A stretch of 64,000 nucleotides of DNA from Symsagittifera roscoffensis (GCF_963678635.1 NC_087063.1:57978759-58042758); one strand, 5' to 3'. Shown: positions 20,021-28,437, counted from the stretch's first letter. The notes: generated from the sequence alone by a model not told the origin. Translations and numbers: made by a program.

Positions 20021-20695
20021 ATGATCTTCTTGGGTTTTGCGAAATATTACAGGGAGTTAATTAAGCGCTATGCGGACAAAGTGTACCCGATGCAACAACT
20101 GATGAGGCACAAGGGCAAGAAATTCATGTGGAACAATGCGGCAGAAGAGTCATTCCAGAGAATAGAGAAGGAGTTATGTGAAGCACCGGTGCTAGGGATG
20201 CCAAAGGAAAAGGGAATGTACGTGTTGGACACGGATGCATCGGTAGTAGCGATTTCTGGTTTTCTCCATCAAGAGCAGGAATGGAATGGGAAGATAGTCT
20301 TGAGACCAATATTAGACGGGAGTAAAGTCTTGAGTGATACGGAGAGGAAGTACGGGGCGCCCAAAGTAGAGATGTTCGCAGTGGTTACCTTTGTCGAAAA
20401 ATACAGGGCATACCTAGGGAGCGAGGTATTCAAGTTACGAGTCGACAACAGGGCTCTCAGCTGGTTGAAAATGTACTCAATGGATCAGAGCTACATAAGG
20501 AGATGGATAGTTCGCCTGGATGGATACAACATGATAATTGTGCATAGGACAGGAGACAAACATCAAAATGCCGATAGCTTGAGTAAGAAGACGGAGTTCT
20601 ACGAGAGACAGGAACAGAGGGAGGCTTCATGGATGAGGAAACGTATGATAGTCTTCCACTCACGAGATGGCTCGACAAGTCTGGCAAACCCATAG
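20021..20695 (+). CDS. RT connection and RNase H
   Basis: 224 aa. LGFAKYYRELIKRYADKVYPMQ and HKGKKFMWNNAAEESFQRI form the RT thumb/connection. RNase H follows, with all four expected acidic residues: VLDTDASVVAISG, APKVEMFAVVTF, LRVDNRALSWL and HQNADSLSKK. This fold removes RNA from the hybrid during replication. The domain looks intact in this copy, while the RT just upstream is broken. Confidence 0.82.
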   Translation: MIFLGFAKYYRELIKRYADKVYPMQQLMRHKGKKFMWNNAAEESFQRIEKELCEAPVLGMPKEKGMYVLDTDASVVAISGFLHQEQEWNGKIVLRPILDGSKVLSDTERKYGAPKVEMFAVVTFVEKYRAYLGSEVFKLRVDNRALSWLKMYSMDQSYIRRWIVRLDGYNMIIVHRTGDKHQNADSLSKKTEFYERQEQREASWMRKRMIVFHSRDGSTSLANP

Positions 20696-21096
20696 AAGAT
20701 GACCCCGAACTACCAAAGGAACGTCCAGAGAAAACAATCTTGAAAAGGACCCAAGGGATGCCAATGGGGATAATGCTCAAGTCAAAAATTGTGAGAGAGA
20801 CACTCAAGGCAAAAGGCTATGATCTCAACCAAGTAAAAAAGGGAAGAGCAGATATAGATGAAGACTTGAGGAGATTACTCGAGAAACTGGTAGACGATAA
20901 ACCTGTGGTAAAGGAGAAGGGTGAAGAGGAACCACAAGTCACGACATTGAGAAGAAATGAGGCGGATGGTAGCCAGGACTCCTCGAAAGAAAGGAAACCT
21001 GATGGAAAAGAATTCGTGCAGTCATTGATTGAGAGGATCCCTGAGGACATTCTTGAGCGGACTTTGGTTAGGAAGAAGAAGGTAGCATTCAAGTAG
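20629..21096 (+). CDS. RNase H-integrase linker, part 1
   Basis: 155 aa, overlapping the RNase H frame end. It begins MDEETYDSLPLTRWLDKSGKPIEDDPELP, then continues with a charged region (RPEKTILKRTQGMPMGIMLKSKIVRETLKAKGYDLNQVK, DEDLRRLLEKLVDDKP) ending ILERTLVRKKKVAFK. The same order occurs in A (35150-34735) and B (48240-47915). No enzyme domain; a tether unique to this family as far as I can tell. Confidence 0.6.
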   Translation: MDEETYDSLPLTRWLDKSGKPIEDDPELPKERPEKTILKRTQGMPMGIMLKSKIVRETLKAKGYDLNQVKKGRADIDEDLRRLLEKLVDDKPVVKEKGEEEPQVTTLRRNEADGSQDSSKERKPDGKEFVQSLIERIPEDILERTLVRKKKVAFK

Positions 21097-21171
21097 GAGG
21101 CTGAACACCTCGGACTGAGTCAAGAGTCCGGGGAGTGGGACAATGCAAAGGAAGATGCTGAAGAAGAAAAA

Positions 21172-21876
21172 TTGTCCGGGGAGTGTGAAGAATGGGATGA
21201 AGACTCAGAGAAAAGCAGCGATGACCAAGGTAGTCTATGCATGATACTGGCAGAAGAGAAGATGAGGCACCGAGATAGGGAACTACAAACGGATCCCTCC
21301 TCCGGATCGTACAATTTGGATCAGCAGGAGGTGTGCGGAGGTGAAGAACTTGAAAGAATTGCAGTATCAAGGAAACTGTTCAGGGAGCTATCATGCAACT
21401 CGAATGTCAGAACAAACGTGGTACCAGAAGATGACAGGAAGGTCCTGAGGAGGATAGTCTGCGTCAAACTGAAAGATGACATCCAAAGTCTAGGAGAAAT
21501 GAACAGTCAAAAAATGGCACTGAAGGAACAGGTCAAGGCGAGATATAGGCTATCGGATCTGATACGTGCCCAAAAGAATGACAGAATGACAAGCAACCTC
21601 TCCAAATGGATCCGGACGGGGACCGAGGCGAAAAGGGAAAGGGGACCTGGAAGAAGGAAGCTACAAGTTCTTGAGCCAGTTCTAGGTTTGCTCTATCACA
21701 CAGCTGATGGGGTGGTAGCATGCAGGAGAAAGGATGAGGAGAAGATACTACACAAGCATATCCTCATCATACTACCACAGTTGTACCAGGCAGAGGTGAT
21801 ATTCAGATTGCACGACCAAATGGGGCATCAGGGGATAGATAAAGTACAACAGAGAATACTACACTGGTTTGATTGA
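21172..21876 (+). CDS. Linker part 2 and integrase zinc-binding (HHCC) N-terminus
   Basis: 234 aa. An acidic stretch (EEWDEDSEKSSDDQGSLCMILAEEK) and LQTDPSSGSYNLDQQEV are followed by RIVCVKLKDDIQ, RYRLSDLIRAQKNDRMTSNLSKWIRTG. The integrase HHCC module begins at LYHTADGVVACRRKDEEKILHKHILIILPQLYQAEVIFRLHDQMGHQG. The pairing Cys residues (WVNACLACLQ) lie beyond a TGA at 21874-21876, which replaces a Trp codon kept as Trp in element A. Confidence 0.72.
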   Translation: MSGECEEWDEDSEKSSDDQGSLCMILAEEKMRHRDRELQTDPSSGSYNLDQQEVCGGEELERIAVSRKLFRELSCNSNVRTNVVPEDDRKVLRRIVCVKLKDDIQSLGEMNSQKMALKEQVKARYRLSDLIRAQKNDRMTSNLSKWIRTGTEAKRERGPGRRKLQVLEPVLGLLYHTADGVVACRRKDEEKILHKHILIILPQLYQAEVIFRLHDQMGHQGIDKVQQRILHWFD

Positions 21877-21897
21877 CCGGGATTAAGAAAGGCCTGC

Positions 21898-22410
21898 GAG
21901 AGATGGGTGAACGCATGTCTGGCATGTCTACAGGTGAAAGACCCACGGAAGATGAAGTTACCACTCAAGCCCGTTGAGAGCTCGGAATTCAACGAGGTTG
22001 TGCAGATAGACCATCAGAAGATCTGCATGACAGAGTCGGGGTATAACCAGATACTGGTCATAATAGACCACTTTTCAAAGTTGGCGGAAGCGGTGCCCTA
22101 TCAAACAGCCTCAGCGGAGGAGACTTTTGACCACTTGATAACACATTGGAAATCACGATATGGTTGTCCGATGACATTTCAGTCGAACAACGGGAAGGCC
22201 TTTGTGGGTGACCTGACAAAAAAATTGATGAAGAGGTCTTACATTGCTCAAGCGCACTCAACGACTTACCATCCTCAGACTAACGGGTTAGTGGAGAGAC
22301 AGAACAGAACGTTGGTGAACATGCCGATGGTATATGGTCGAGATGCATGACAGACTGGGATAAGTATCTGCCGCAAGTGGTCGGGGCATACAACAGCACG
22401 CAACACAGCA
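21898..22410 (+). pseudogene. Integrase catalytic core, C-terminal domain missing
   Basis: Reads ACERWVNACLACLQVKDP (end of HHCC), VQIDHQKICMTESGYNQILVIIDHFSKLAEAVP (first core Asp), HWKSRYGCPMTFQSNNGKAFVG (the second Asp of DNG is Asn), and STTYHPQTNGLVERQNRTL (core Glu). After a frameshift at about 22340 comes TDWDKYLPQVVGAYNSTQHSTT, and sequence then jumps to the ORF2 start. The chromodomain-like/GPY region present in A and B (GPFIITEVHQQGRFYRL) is deleted. This copy could not integrate DNA. Confidence 0.8.
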
Positions 22411-22628
22411 CGACAAGGTGGGAACATCTGGAGATTGTGACAATGGCAGATCGCTTTTGGAAATCTATGCCTGCAGTGCTCAAGAGACCTACGCTCGGTG
22501 AGCTATACAAACGCTTGAGGGATCTGGACTACACCCAAGTCGATGAGAGGATGGCAGTCATGTTGAACGTCATCCTGCAGTTAGAGGGGCAGGGTGAATG
22601 CAGGGAGTCAGCGACAGAAGCTGTTTGA
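22347..22628 (+). CDS. Fusion frame: integrase end joined to ORF2 start
   Basis: 93 aa. Residues 1-28 are integrase (TDWDKYLPQVVGAYNSTQHSTT). From residue 33 on, MADRFWKSMPAVLKRPTLGELYKRLRDLDYTQVDERMAVMLNVILQLEGQG is the start of ORF2. I infer a deletion of the integrase C-terminus and intergenic sequence. The frame ends at a TGA after a shift near 22595. Confidence 0.6.
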   Translation: MTDWDKYLPQVVGAYNSTQHSTTRWEHLEIVTMADRFWKSMPAVLKRPTLGELYKRLRDLDYTQVDERMAVMLNVILQLEGQGECRESATEAV

Positions 22629-23362
22629 TGGTTGACTACACGATAGAGGGGATATCCAATCGAGAGCAGACCAGATGTTTGTTCTGGTATGTGGATGGAG
22701 GCGTGAGGGGAATCGACTTGGCGAGAATTCCTGGCTTGAGCAACAACATGGAATACGGCGCGGTAGAGTTCCCACAACCAACCAGGCCACCGGCAAGATC
22801 TGAGGGCCAGTCTACGAGTAAGCCACCGTCTATGATGCGGTCACAACAGACGGAGGAAGAATATCTGGACCTCAGTTACCTAAAGATGGAACTGGAGAGG
22901 GCGTTGACGGAGAGAAACAAGGCGAATTTTGACTGGGATGGTGCGAAGCTCGAGAGGGACCAGGCGCACCTGGAAAGAGATCAAGCGGTCCTCGAGAGGG
23001 ATCCAGCGAGGCGTGATCTTAGTATGATAAGGGCAGAGTACCAACAAGAGCAGAAGGTAAGCGAGAATGAGGCGAACTGTGAGCAGTTGAAGTCTAAAAT
23101 TGAAAAGATCCAGCGGCGACAACGTCGAGGAACCAAGACCACAGAACGAGCAGCTGTAGGGTCAAGGCCAAAGTCGCGGATGGAGGTGGAAGAAGTTCCT
23201 AGGTCCAGTGGGCGATTCAGCTTGGACCGAGCGGCTCAGGAGCACACCAACGAGGGACTGGAAGTGTGGATACAACCCGAGCTGGTGTCCTCCGTGTGTG
23301 GTTTGGAAGCGCAACCAATACGCCGACTGATGGAGGTAGCACTGCAAGCACTGCCAAGTTAG
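22598..23362 (+). CDS. ORF2 N-terminal region with long charged coiled coil
   Basis: 254 aa. IPGLSNNMEYGAVEFPQPTRPP and LSYLKMELERALTERN lead into a heptad-like charged segment of about 70 residues in which RDQAHLERDQAVLERD-type repeats recur, then a Pro/Ser-poor linker with SRMEVEEVPRSSGRFSLDRA. The coiled coil probably mediates self-association. The stop at 23360 arises from a frameshift; the adjacent frame continues SSRLKELHDRLQ directly into the hydrolase. Confidence 0.7.
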   Translation: MQGVSDRSCLMVDYTIEGISNREQTRCLFWYVDGGVRGIDLARIPGLSNNMEYGAVEFPQPTRPPARSEGQSTSKPPSMMRSQQTEEEYLDLSYLKMELERALTERNKANFDWDGAKLERDQAHLERDQAVLERDPARRDLSMIRAEYQQEQKVSENEANCEQLKSKIEKIQRRQRRGTKTTERAAVGSRPKSRMEVEEVPRSSGRFSLDRAAQEHTNEGLEVWIQPELVSSVCGLEAQPIRRLMEVALQALPS

Positions 23363-23405
23363 CGGGAGTTCATCACGTCTCAAGGAACTACACGATAGGC
23401 TGCAG

Positions 23406-24242
23406 TTGGGAACCCGTGACGACTCAACAAGAGTGGAGCGACCCCCTGTTTGGAGAGACCAACCAGTCAGGAGCGTGGTGATCGCAAGCTACAAAAAGAA
23501 TTCAGACGGAAGATATTACCGACACAACCGTATGGATTGGACCACGGCACAGCGGGCGAGAAGGGTTTGTTTCCACGACGCGTCATGGGCCGAGTACTAC
23601 GCACAGCCCAGAACACCGGAGGGTGCGGTCTTAATCATAGGGGACAGCCTGATACGAGTGCTGACCCGGATCCAGTCGCATTGGCAGACTGGAGTCTTGA
23701 GCTTTTCTGGAGCCGCAACACCTCAGATGTTGGCATCACTTGAGATGTTAGACATGTTGAAAGTGTACACTGTGACTCTGATGATGGGAACCAATGACGT
23801 GTCCAGAAGTGAATCGAGGAAGGTAATTAGGCTACATGCGAAGATGAGCTGCATCCTTGAGGTGTTGAGGATTCAGATGGATCCTGCCATACACACGATT
23901 TGCACCGTCCCTTATAACATGAAAGCCGATCAGCATGCGATGAAAATGAGCGAGAAGGTGGGAAACATCAACGAAATAATCAGGCAAATACAGCAGAGGA
24001 GCGTGCTCCCCGTTAGGTTGTTGGATGTGGCAGATATGATGAAGCGATCCTTCCCGGATGACGCGTCTTCGGATGGCATCCATTTTGATAGGCCTAAAGG
24101 TGTGGAATGGCTGAATGGCGTCTTCCAGAAACACATAAATAGACTGGAAGCGGATCTGCTGGAATCGGCCCAATTCACCTTCGGTCCACCCCGGTGCCCC
24201 CTTTATTTGCCACGAGATCCCTGTCCAATCGCCTGGGAGTGA
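23406..24242 (+). CDS. SGNH/GDSL-type hydrolase domain in ORF2
   Basis: 278 aa. The hydrolase spans about residues 77-250. Block I is VLIIGDSLIRVL (nucleophile Ser), block II SFSGAATPQM (oxyanion Gly), block III MMGTNDVSRSES (oxyanion Asn) and block V ASSDGIHFDRPKG (Asp-x-x-His dyad). All four SGNH residues are present at normal spacing, so the domain looks catalytically competent. The fold is known in esterases, lipases and acetylhydrolases; the substrate is unknown. No signal peptide or membrane anchor precedes it. The last about 20 residues are out of frame, since the true continuation (LFATRSLSNRLGVR) is in the 24194 frame. Confidence 0.88.
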   Translation: MGTRDDSTRVERPPVWRDQPVRSVVIASYKKNSDGRYYRHNRMDWTTAQRARRVCFHDASWAEYYAQPRTPEGAVLIIGDSLIRVLTRIQSHWQTGVLSFSGAATPQMLASLEMLDMLKVYTVTLMMGTNDVSRSESRKVIRLHAKMSCILEVLRIQMDPAIHTICTVPYNMKADQHAMKMSEKVGNINEIIRQIQQRSVLPVRLLDVADMMKRSFPDDASSDGIHFDRPKGVEWLNGVFQKHINRLEADLLESAQFTFGPPRCPLYLPRDPCPIAWE

Positions 24243-24823
24243 GAGTCGATTCGAGAGACAGCTCAAGGAGTAGCCGGACCAGGCTGCCGGAAACCACACC
24301 AATGGAGGCCGAAAAAGCAGAATCGTCCACAACCCAAAATTCGGTGGTATCCTCAGTGGTGGTGGTGGATCACAAGAGTGTGGAAAAACCGACGGAGACG
24401 AGCCGGACACGATATCTGGAGAGTATAAAGGAATTGGAACTGGAAGATCTGGAATGCAGACAGGAGTTGGCGGAGACCCTGGGGCTCAAGCACGTGTCAA
24501 ATGGGGACTTGAGTCGACACCATTGTGTGGATTGGTTGAAGGCCCATGAATCACACTTCTTGAGAGCGAGGATGATGGAGACGGCGGATTTGACCGGGAT
24601 TCCTCTGAAATCAATAATGGGACCGATCAACTATAGGACACTGCCACTCAAGCTGTTGGGGAGTCCAGGGCTCATCGTGGAGACCCCCAAACACCAAACA
24701 AGCGTAGCAAGAATCAGATTGGCTACTCCTGCGCAGCTGAGAGTAGTGGACAAATTACTGGAGCCGAAAGACATGGGACTCACAGATGCTGCCTATGAAG
24801 GCGGAAAATTAGCAAATTACTGA
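24194..24823 (+). CDS. ORF2 conserved region with SVVVVD and CVDWLKAH blocks
   Basis: 209 aa. FATRSLSNRLGVRVDSRDSS continues from the hydrolase. Then come NSVVSSVVVVDHKSVEK, a helical RYLESIKELELEDLECRQELAETLGL, HHCVDWLKAHESHFLRARMMETADLTGIP, LKLLGSPGLIVETP and ARIRLATPAQLRVVDKLLEPKDM. Element A matches at 3836-4567, and the diverged family keeps the WLKA core at 63460. No domain recognised. The stop at 24821 is followed by frameshifted continuation. Confidence 0.7.
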   Translation: MPPLFATRSLSNRLGVRVDSRDSSRSSRTRLPETTPMEAEKAESSTTQNSVVSSVVVVDHKSVEKPTETSRTRYLESIKELELEDLECRQELAETLGLKHVSNGDLSRHHCVDWLKAHESHFLRARMMETADLTGIPLKSIMGPINYRTLPLKLLGSPGLIVETPKHQTSVARIRLATPAQLRVVDKLLEPKDMGLTDAAYEGGKLANY

Positions 24824-24853
24824 AGATAAGGAACACCCTGTGGGAACGCACAG

Positions 24854-25439
24854 TTGGCCAAGACATTGGCGGTGCATGATCGATCGGATCCAGGAGACGC
24901 AAGAGTAATCTTTTGGCCAGAGATCCTAATGTACCTGCTGCCTGGTGCGGAATTGAACCAGATGCTGAATCTGGTGGTGGCAATCAAATCAGAAATGCCT
25001 TGCGAACCGGAGCTGCTGCTGTTTGCTGGATCACTTGCATGCGGCGGGGCTTCTGGAGCATCTGAAAAATGATGCACCGACGCCCAAGAAGGTCTGGGAA
25101 GCTATCCAGACATTGTTTGCGGCAATGAATGAGGTGCAAGAGAATGTGACTTCTCGATTCGGAGCCAAGACAAAGATGGTGTTTACAACGTCCCCGGGGT
25201 ACGCAAGCATGCCGCCGCCGTTGCAATTTGTGTACGCTATCTTGATCCTCATAGCGGAGGGGATTGAGTGGCGGGTGTTGATGGCAGCCCCTAATCGAGA
25301 GCTGGAACCCACGAACTTGAGAGTTCTGAAGTCGGAACTGGCAGCGGCATGGGCGGACGCATCTCATGCCTTGAGGGGATTCTACGAGTTGGCAGACATC
25401 CTCATTTTGTTTAACGAGGTCTATTACTTGAGATTTTGA
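24854..25439 (+). pseudogene. ORF2 NDH / SPGYASMPP region
   Basis: Frame 24854-25072 holds AKTLAVHDRSDPGDARVIFWPEILMYLLPGAELNQMLNLVV and PCEPELLLFAG. Frame 25023-25439 continues DHLHAAGLLEHLKNDAPTPKKVWEAIQTLFAAMNEVQENVTSRFG, SPGYASMPPPLQFVYAILILIAEG and LMAAPNREL. A small deletion at about 25030 removes the residues that in element A read GKN before DH. Hydrophobic segments (LQFVYAILILIAEG) suggest a buried helix. A second SGNH-like fold is possible. Confidence 0.66.
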
Positions 25440-25621
25440 ATTTTGCTCGACTATTGAAGTTTAGTCCGGAGATAAGGGATGCTCATCCGATAATAGGCCA
25501 CCTAACAGCCAGCCTATGTTTCCGAGGTATGGATCTGACGATCACAAGCTCCACCAGCAAAGCGAGGGGAACAAGCAAGGATGGGAGAAACGTGGCTGCG
25601 GCCGAGAAATAATTAGAAGCC

Positions 25622-25918
25622 ATGGCATACCGTCTGACACAAGAGAGAGGCCTGTGGCCGTTCCTGACCCCAAGGCTCGAGAATGCTTTGGACAATACGC
25701 GGGAGAATGCTCCACCTCTCGTCAAACAGATATGGGAATTTCTTGAGGGGCGGCTGGAGATGGCAGAGAGTAGGGAGATGACGGTGGGGAGATTCGTCAC
25801 AGCGGCGATCGAAGTCACCGTCGGAGGATTCTGGAGGGAGGATGCCAAAGACGAGCTGAGAACGATGAAAGAACACGAAATCTTGAGATTCTTGAGTCCT
25901 TGTTGGGAGAAGAAGTAA
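25622..25918 (+). CDS. ORF2 conserved fragment (PPLVKQIWEFLE region)
   Basis: 98 aa. MAYRLTQERGLWPFLTPRLENALDNTRENAPPLVKQIWEFLEGRLEMAESREMTVGRF continues to ILRFLSPCWEKK. The start Met follows an in-frame stop after VAAAEK, so the frame originally continued from 25450 (SPEIRDAHPIIGHLTASLCFRG). The stop TAA at 25916 separates it by one codon from the next frame, in the same reading frame. Helical and unassigned. Confidence 0.62.
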   Translation: MAYRLTQERGLWPFLTPRLENALDNTRENAPPLVKQIWEFLEGRLEMAESREMTVGRFVTAAIEVTVGGFWREDAKDELRTMKEHEILRFLSPCWEKK

Positions 25919-26650
25919 ATGTCTAAAGTGTTCTACGCAAAGGACACCATATTTGAAGCCTTCGTGCAAGAGCTGTTGAATATGCCCATAAACCTCTTGC
26001 TGGCCCTGTACTTTGTTTATCCCAGGTACCTGTTTAACATGGGTCCAGCATACATGTTCAGCAGAGGAGTGGAGACGCTTCGGATTGACGGGTACCTGAC
26101 GCTAGTGCTTTTGACTCATGGTGAGCTGGTGGCATTTCATCGGTTGATGAATTATGGGGAGCCCCTGTCGATGGGGAAAACCCACCCAAGTGTCAATACC
26201 TACTCTTACAAGTGCGCTGCCGGACTGAAGACGTTGCTGGTGGAGTATCTTCTGATGCTAAACCGACACTTGACTGGCGAAGAACGGAATCCCAAGACGA
26301 GAGATGAATGGAGAGAGGGAAATGGTGGTATCCCTCTGCTTACTGATCTGTGCTTGGCCATGAGATCTGACCCGTTGGAACTGATCAGGGGGCTTGACGA
26401 GGTCGTAACCTGTATCTACGGGCCAGCGGTGGCGTATGCCTTTCCAGATCCTCTCGTGGCGGCATATCGCAATTCAGTGGTACACGTGAGCCTCATAAGC
26501 GTACTAGATGGGACGGCGTTGAATTGGTGCCGACAAGAGATGCTGAGGGCACGAATGAGTGACACAGTGCTCCTTGGGAAGGTAAAGGATCCCGAGTTAG
26601 TGGTGTTTAATTTCCGGGGCAGCTACAATGCAGAATGGAGGGAAGCGTGA
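25919..26650 (+). CDS. ORF2 core region, longest intact piece
   Basis: 243 aa. Contains a hydrophobic stretch (LLNMPINLLLALYFVYPRYL), MGPAYMFSRGVETLRIDGYLTL, FHRLMNYGEPLSMGKTHPS, SYKCAAGLKTLLVEYLL, LLTDLCLAMRSDPLELIRGLDEVV, YGPAVAYAFPDPLVAAYRNSVVHVSLISVLDGTALNWC and LGKVKDPELVVFNF. These blocks are the best conserved of the unassigned part: the diverged family retains LDGLLTLIAL, HLNLISAVDGSKLNWC and AKPEMTVVSF (62460-61814). It is mainly alpha-helical by composition. No known family recognised. Confidence 0.7.
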   Translation: MSKVFYAKDTIFEAFVQELLNMPINLLLALYFVYPRYLFNMGPAYMFSRGVETLRIDGYLTLVLLTHGELVAFHRLMNYGEPLSMGKTHPSVNTYSYKCAAGLKTLLVEYLLMLNRHLTGEERNPKTRDEWREGNGGIPLLTDLCLAMRSDPLELIRGLDEVVTCIYGPAVAYAFPDPLVAAYRNSVVHVSLISVLDGTALNWCRQEMLRARMSDTVLLGKVKDPELVVFNFRGSYNAEWREA

Positions 26651-27116
26651 AGGTCCCATTGAAACCTACCCCAAGTTCTGGAATTGGAATCCTTTGACGG
26701 CAGACTGGAGAGAAATCTTGAGAATCCCGGCGTGGAAGGGGAGCTTCGAGCGGGTGAAAAAGGAGCTAGAATTGACTCTGGAGAATGAAATTTTGCCCAC
26801 CGTCGTCTCCGAGTTCCCGATAGTCAGGAGAATGATCTTGGGGATGAATAGCCCTCTGTTAGTCCCATCCTTGGACGCCCGAGCTTCAGTGGAGAAACAG
26901 CAGAAGAAGTTCACCGATCGGATATACAGCAGCAGTTCACTTCCACACGTGCGACATCAAGATAAACTCATGGGCAACACAAGAAAAGAAGATGAGGAGC
27001 TCAATGGTTCGGGACATCTTGAGAACGCTCGAGCAAGCGGATCTGGAGAACAAGCTGCCGGTTTGGAACGATGGAAGAATGATTGTGGAGGAAAGACACA
27101 TAGCCTTGAAAGATGA
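26628..27116 (+). CDS. ORF2 region with YPKFWNWNP and MILGMNSP blocks
   Basis: 162 aa. IETYPKFWNWNPLTADWREILRIPAWKGSFERVKKELELTLENEILPTVVSEFPIVRRMILGMNSPLLVPSLDARASVEKQQKKF. Beyond about residue 100 the frame is shifted and the sequence becomes noise. The diverged family matches with a block from SYQKVRKETEDWGDYKRLPEEL to LLGTDSVIYTPRLGAFETNE (61847-61452). Unassigned. Confidence 0.62.
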   Translation: MQNGGKREGPIETYPKFWNWNPLTADWREILRIPAWKGSFERVKKELELTLENEILPTVVSEFPIVRRMILGMNSPLLVPSLDARASVEKQQKKFTDRIYSSSSLPHVRHQDKLMGNTRKEDEELNGSGHLENARASGSGEQAAGLERWKNDCGGKTHSLER

Positions 27117-27185
27117 AATGAATGAAAATATGTAGCCCTCACCGAGTACAAGAAGCAGAACCCAACTACACTCTCGCCCCTGTCA

Positions 27186-27542
27186 GTGTGCAACCGTGGA
27201 GATAAGAGATGTGGTCCCGTGGAGACGAGGTTTAGAGACGTACTTGTGAGAAGGCGAGCTGAGTCAGAAGGGGAGAGCATGGATGAGACTCTCAGTGAAC
27301 CAGGAGAAGAAATGGAGGTGGGGAATACGACTGAGCCGAAACCAGCGGAGAAGGATTTCACCACTCAGGAACTGCTGCAGGATTTGAGTGGAAACGATTG
27401 GGCGAACACGGCCACACCACCCCTGACATCATCCCCTCGCAAAAACCTGGAACTACCCTTGAGCGGCGAAACATCCAATATGGGGATGATTCACTTGAGA
27501 GCCAAAGAGAGTAAGAAGAATACCTTCGAGGGCAAAAAATAG
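27186..27542 (+). CDS. ORF2 acidic linker (DETLSEPGEEME)
   Basis: 118 aa, acidic and Ser/Thr-rich: ESMDETLSEPGEEMEVGNTTEP, FTTQELLQDLSGNDWANTATPPL. It matches element A at 1271-1600. The preceding bases (27117-27185) join frames, and sequence present in A is deleted here. Likely a flexible region; no activity suggested. Confidence 0.5.
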   Translation: MCNRGDKRCGPVETRFRDVLVRRRAESEGESMDETLSEPGEEMEVGNTTEPKPAEKDFTTQELLQDLSGNDWANTATPPLTSSPRKNLELPLSGETSNMGMIHLRAKESKKNTFEGKK

Positions 27543-27640
27543 ATGTTCCTGAGTACACTGGATGAGACGTTAGAATTCTTGAATGAATTTAACCAGAAAG
27601 CAGAGACCGAAGCTACACTGGAGAGTTTCAAAGAAGAATT

Positions 27641-27850
27641 ATGGGACTGGTAAAGTTCGGGCAACCAGTTCTGATGGGCACCGGACTGGACGAAAAAGCG
27701 AGAAAGGAGTTGTTGGATAAGATGATCAAGCTGCGAGAAACGAAGCAGAAAACCAAAGATGATGAATATAAAGACAACTCTAGTCCGAAACAAAAAATTG
27801 ACGATAAAATGATTAAAGTTTTGGGGAGGATAAGCTTAAGACTAGTTTGA
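27641..27850 (+). CDS. ORF2 small conserved block (FGQPVLMGTGLDE)
   Basis: 69 aa. FGQPVLMGTGLDEKARKELLDKMIKLRETKQKTKDDEYK is nearly the same as GFGEPVLMGTGLDEKTRGEF in element A (1257-955). A Lys/Asp-rich tail follows. It continues from a different frame at 27541-27650 (LDETLEFLNEFNQKAETEATLESFKEELW). Unassigned. Confidence 0.52.
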   Translation: MGLVKFGQPVLMGTGLDEKARKELLDKMIKLRETKQKTKDDEYKDNSSPKQKIDDKMIKVLGRISLRLV

Positions 27851-27906
27851 TTTAAAATATTAATATCCTTAAGGCTCGAGTAGGGGAGAGGCAAGAGTCG
27901 GAAGGG

Positions 27907-28284
27907 TTGGACCGGGACAAAGAGGTCGAATCAGTAATGACAGTGGCAACGCCCCCAAGCAAAGGTGTGAAGTCTCGAAAGAGAAAAAGGGAATCAGAGG
28001 AGTTGAATAGCCCGTCGGCGGATGCTGTCTCCGAGAAGATTTTGAGGGAGACGGCTCCCATGATTCTAGTGCAATGGAAAACTGCGGCCTACAAGAGTAG
28101 CTCCGAACCAAGGAGGCAAGCCGAAGTGGTGAAAGAAACAGAGGTCTCGACGAGTCTGGCAACGGAAGAAGACTTCAGACCTCAGAAGGCAAGCTCAAAA
28201 AAGGGCAAAGATGGATGTGGGCAAAGAATGGATCTCGAGCGAGCATCAAGATATTGGCAAACAAGTGGCCAGCGACCCTCTTGA
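27907..28284 (+). CDS. ORF2 basic/acidic region (SRKRKRESEE)
   Basis: 125 aa. SVMTVATPPSKGVKSRKRKRESEELNS includes a basic cluster that could be a nuclear localisation signal. ILRETAPMILVQWKTAAYKSS follows, then a Lys-rich stretch. Element A shares TAPIVLARYNTTAYN. The true continuation after about 28220 (DVGKEWISSEHQDIGKQVASDPLE, TRNTARPWW) lies in another frame. Confidence 0.5.
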   Translation: MDRDKEVESVMTVATPPSKGVKSRKRKRESEELNSPSADAVSEKILRETAPMILVQWKTAAYKSSSEPRRQAEVVKETEVSTSLATEEDFRPQKASSKKGKDGCGQRMDLERASRYWQTSGQRPS

Positions 28285-28437
28285 GAAGAATGCGACGAGG
28301 AATACGGCTCGGCCTTGGTGGGTGGCTCTGTAGACAATGAAGGAACTGGAGGACTGTCTGACTAAGCTCGATCGTGGAGTTCCCGCAAGCGTCGCAATTG
28401 GGCTACCCAACAAAACGCCGAGGGTAAGCAATCAGAA

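Noticed and set aside
17562-22410. Use of a variant genetic code to explain all stops
   Set aside because: Only the two RT stops are shared by the copies. Other stops differ between copies and come with frameshifts, as in ordinary decay. The shared stops are reported as a finding without claiming recoding.
27841-27875. Short AT-rich intron in ORF2
   Set aside because: The matching A-copy region (about 1020-1065) is also AT-rich, but no consistent GT-AG pair restores the frame in both copies.
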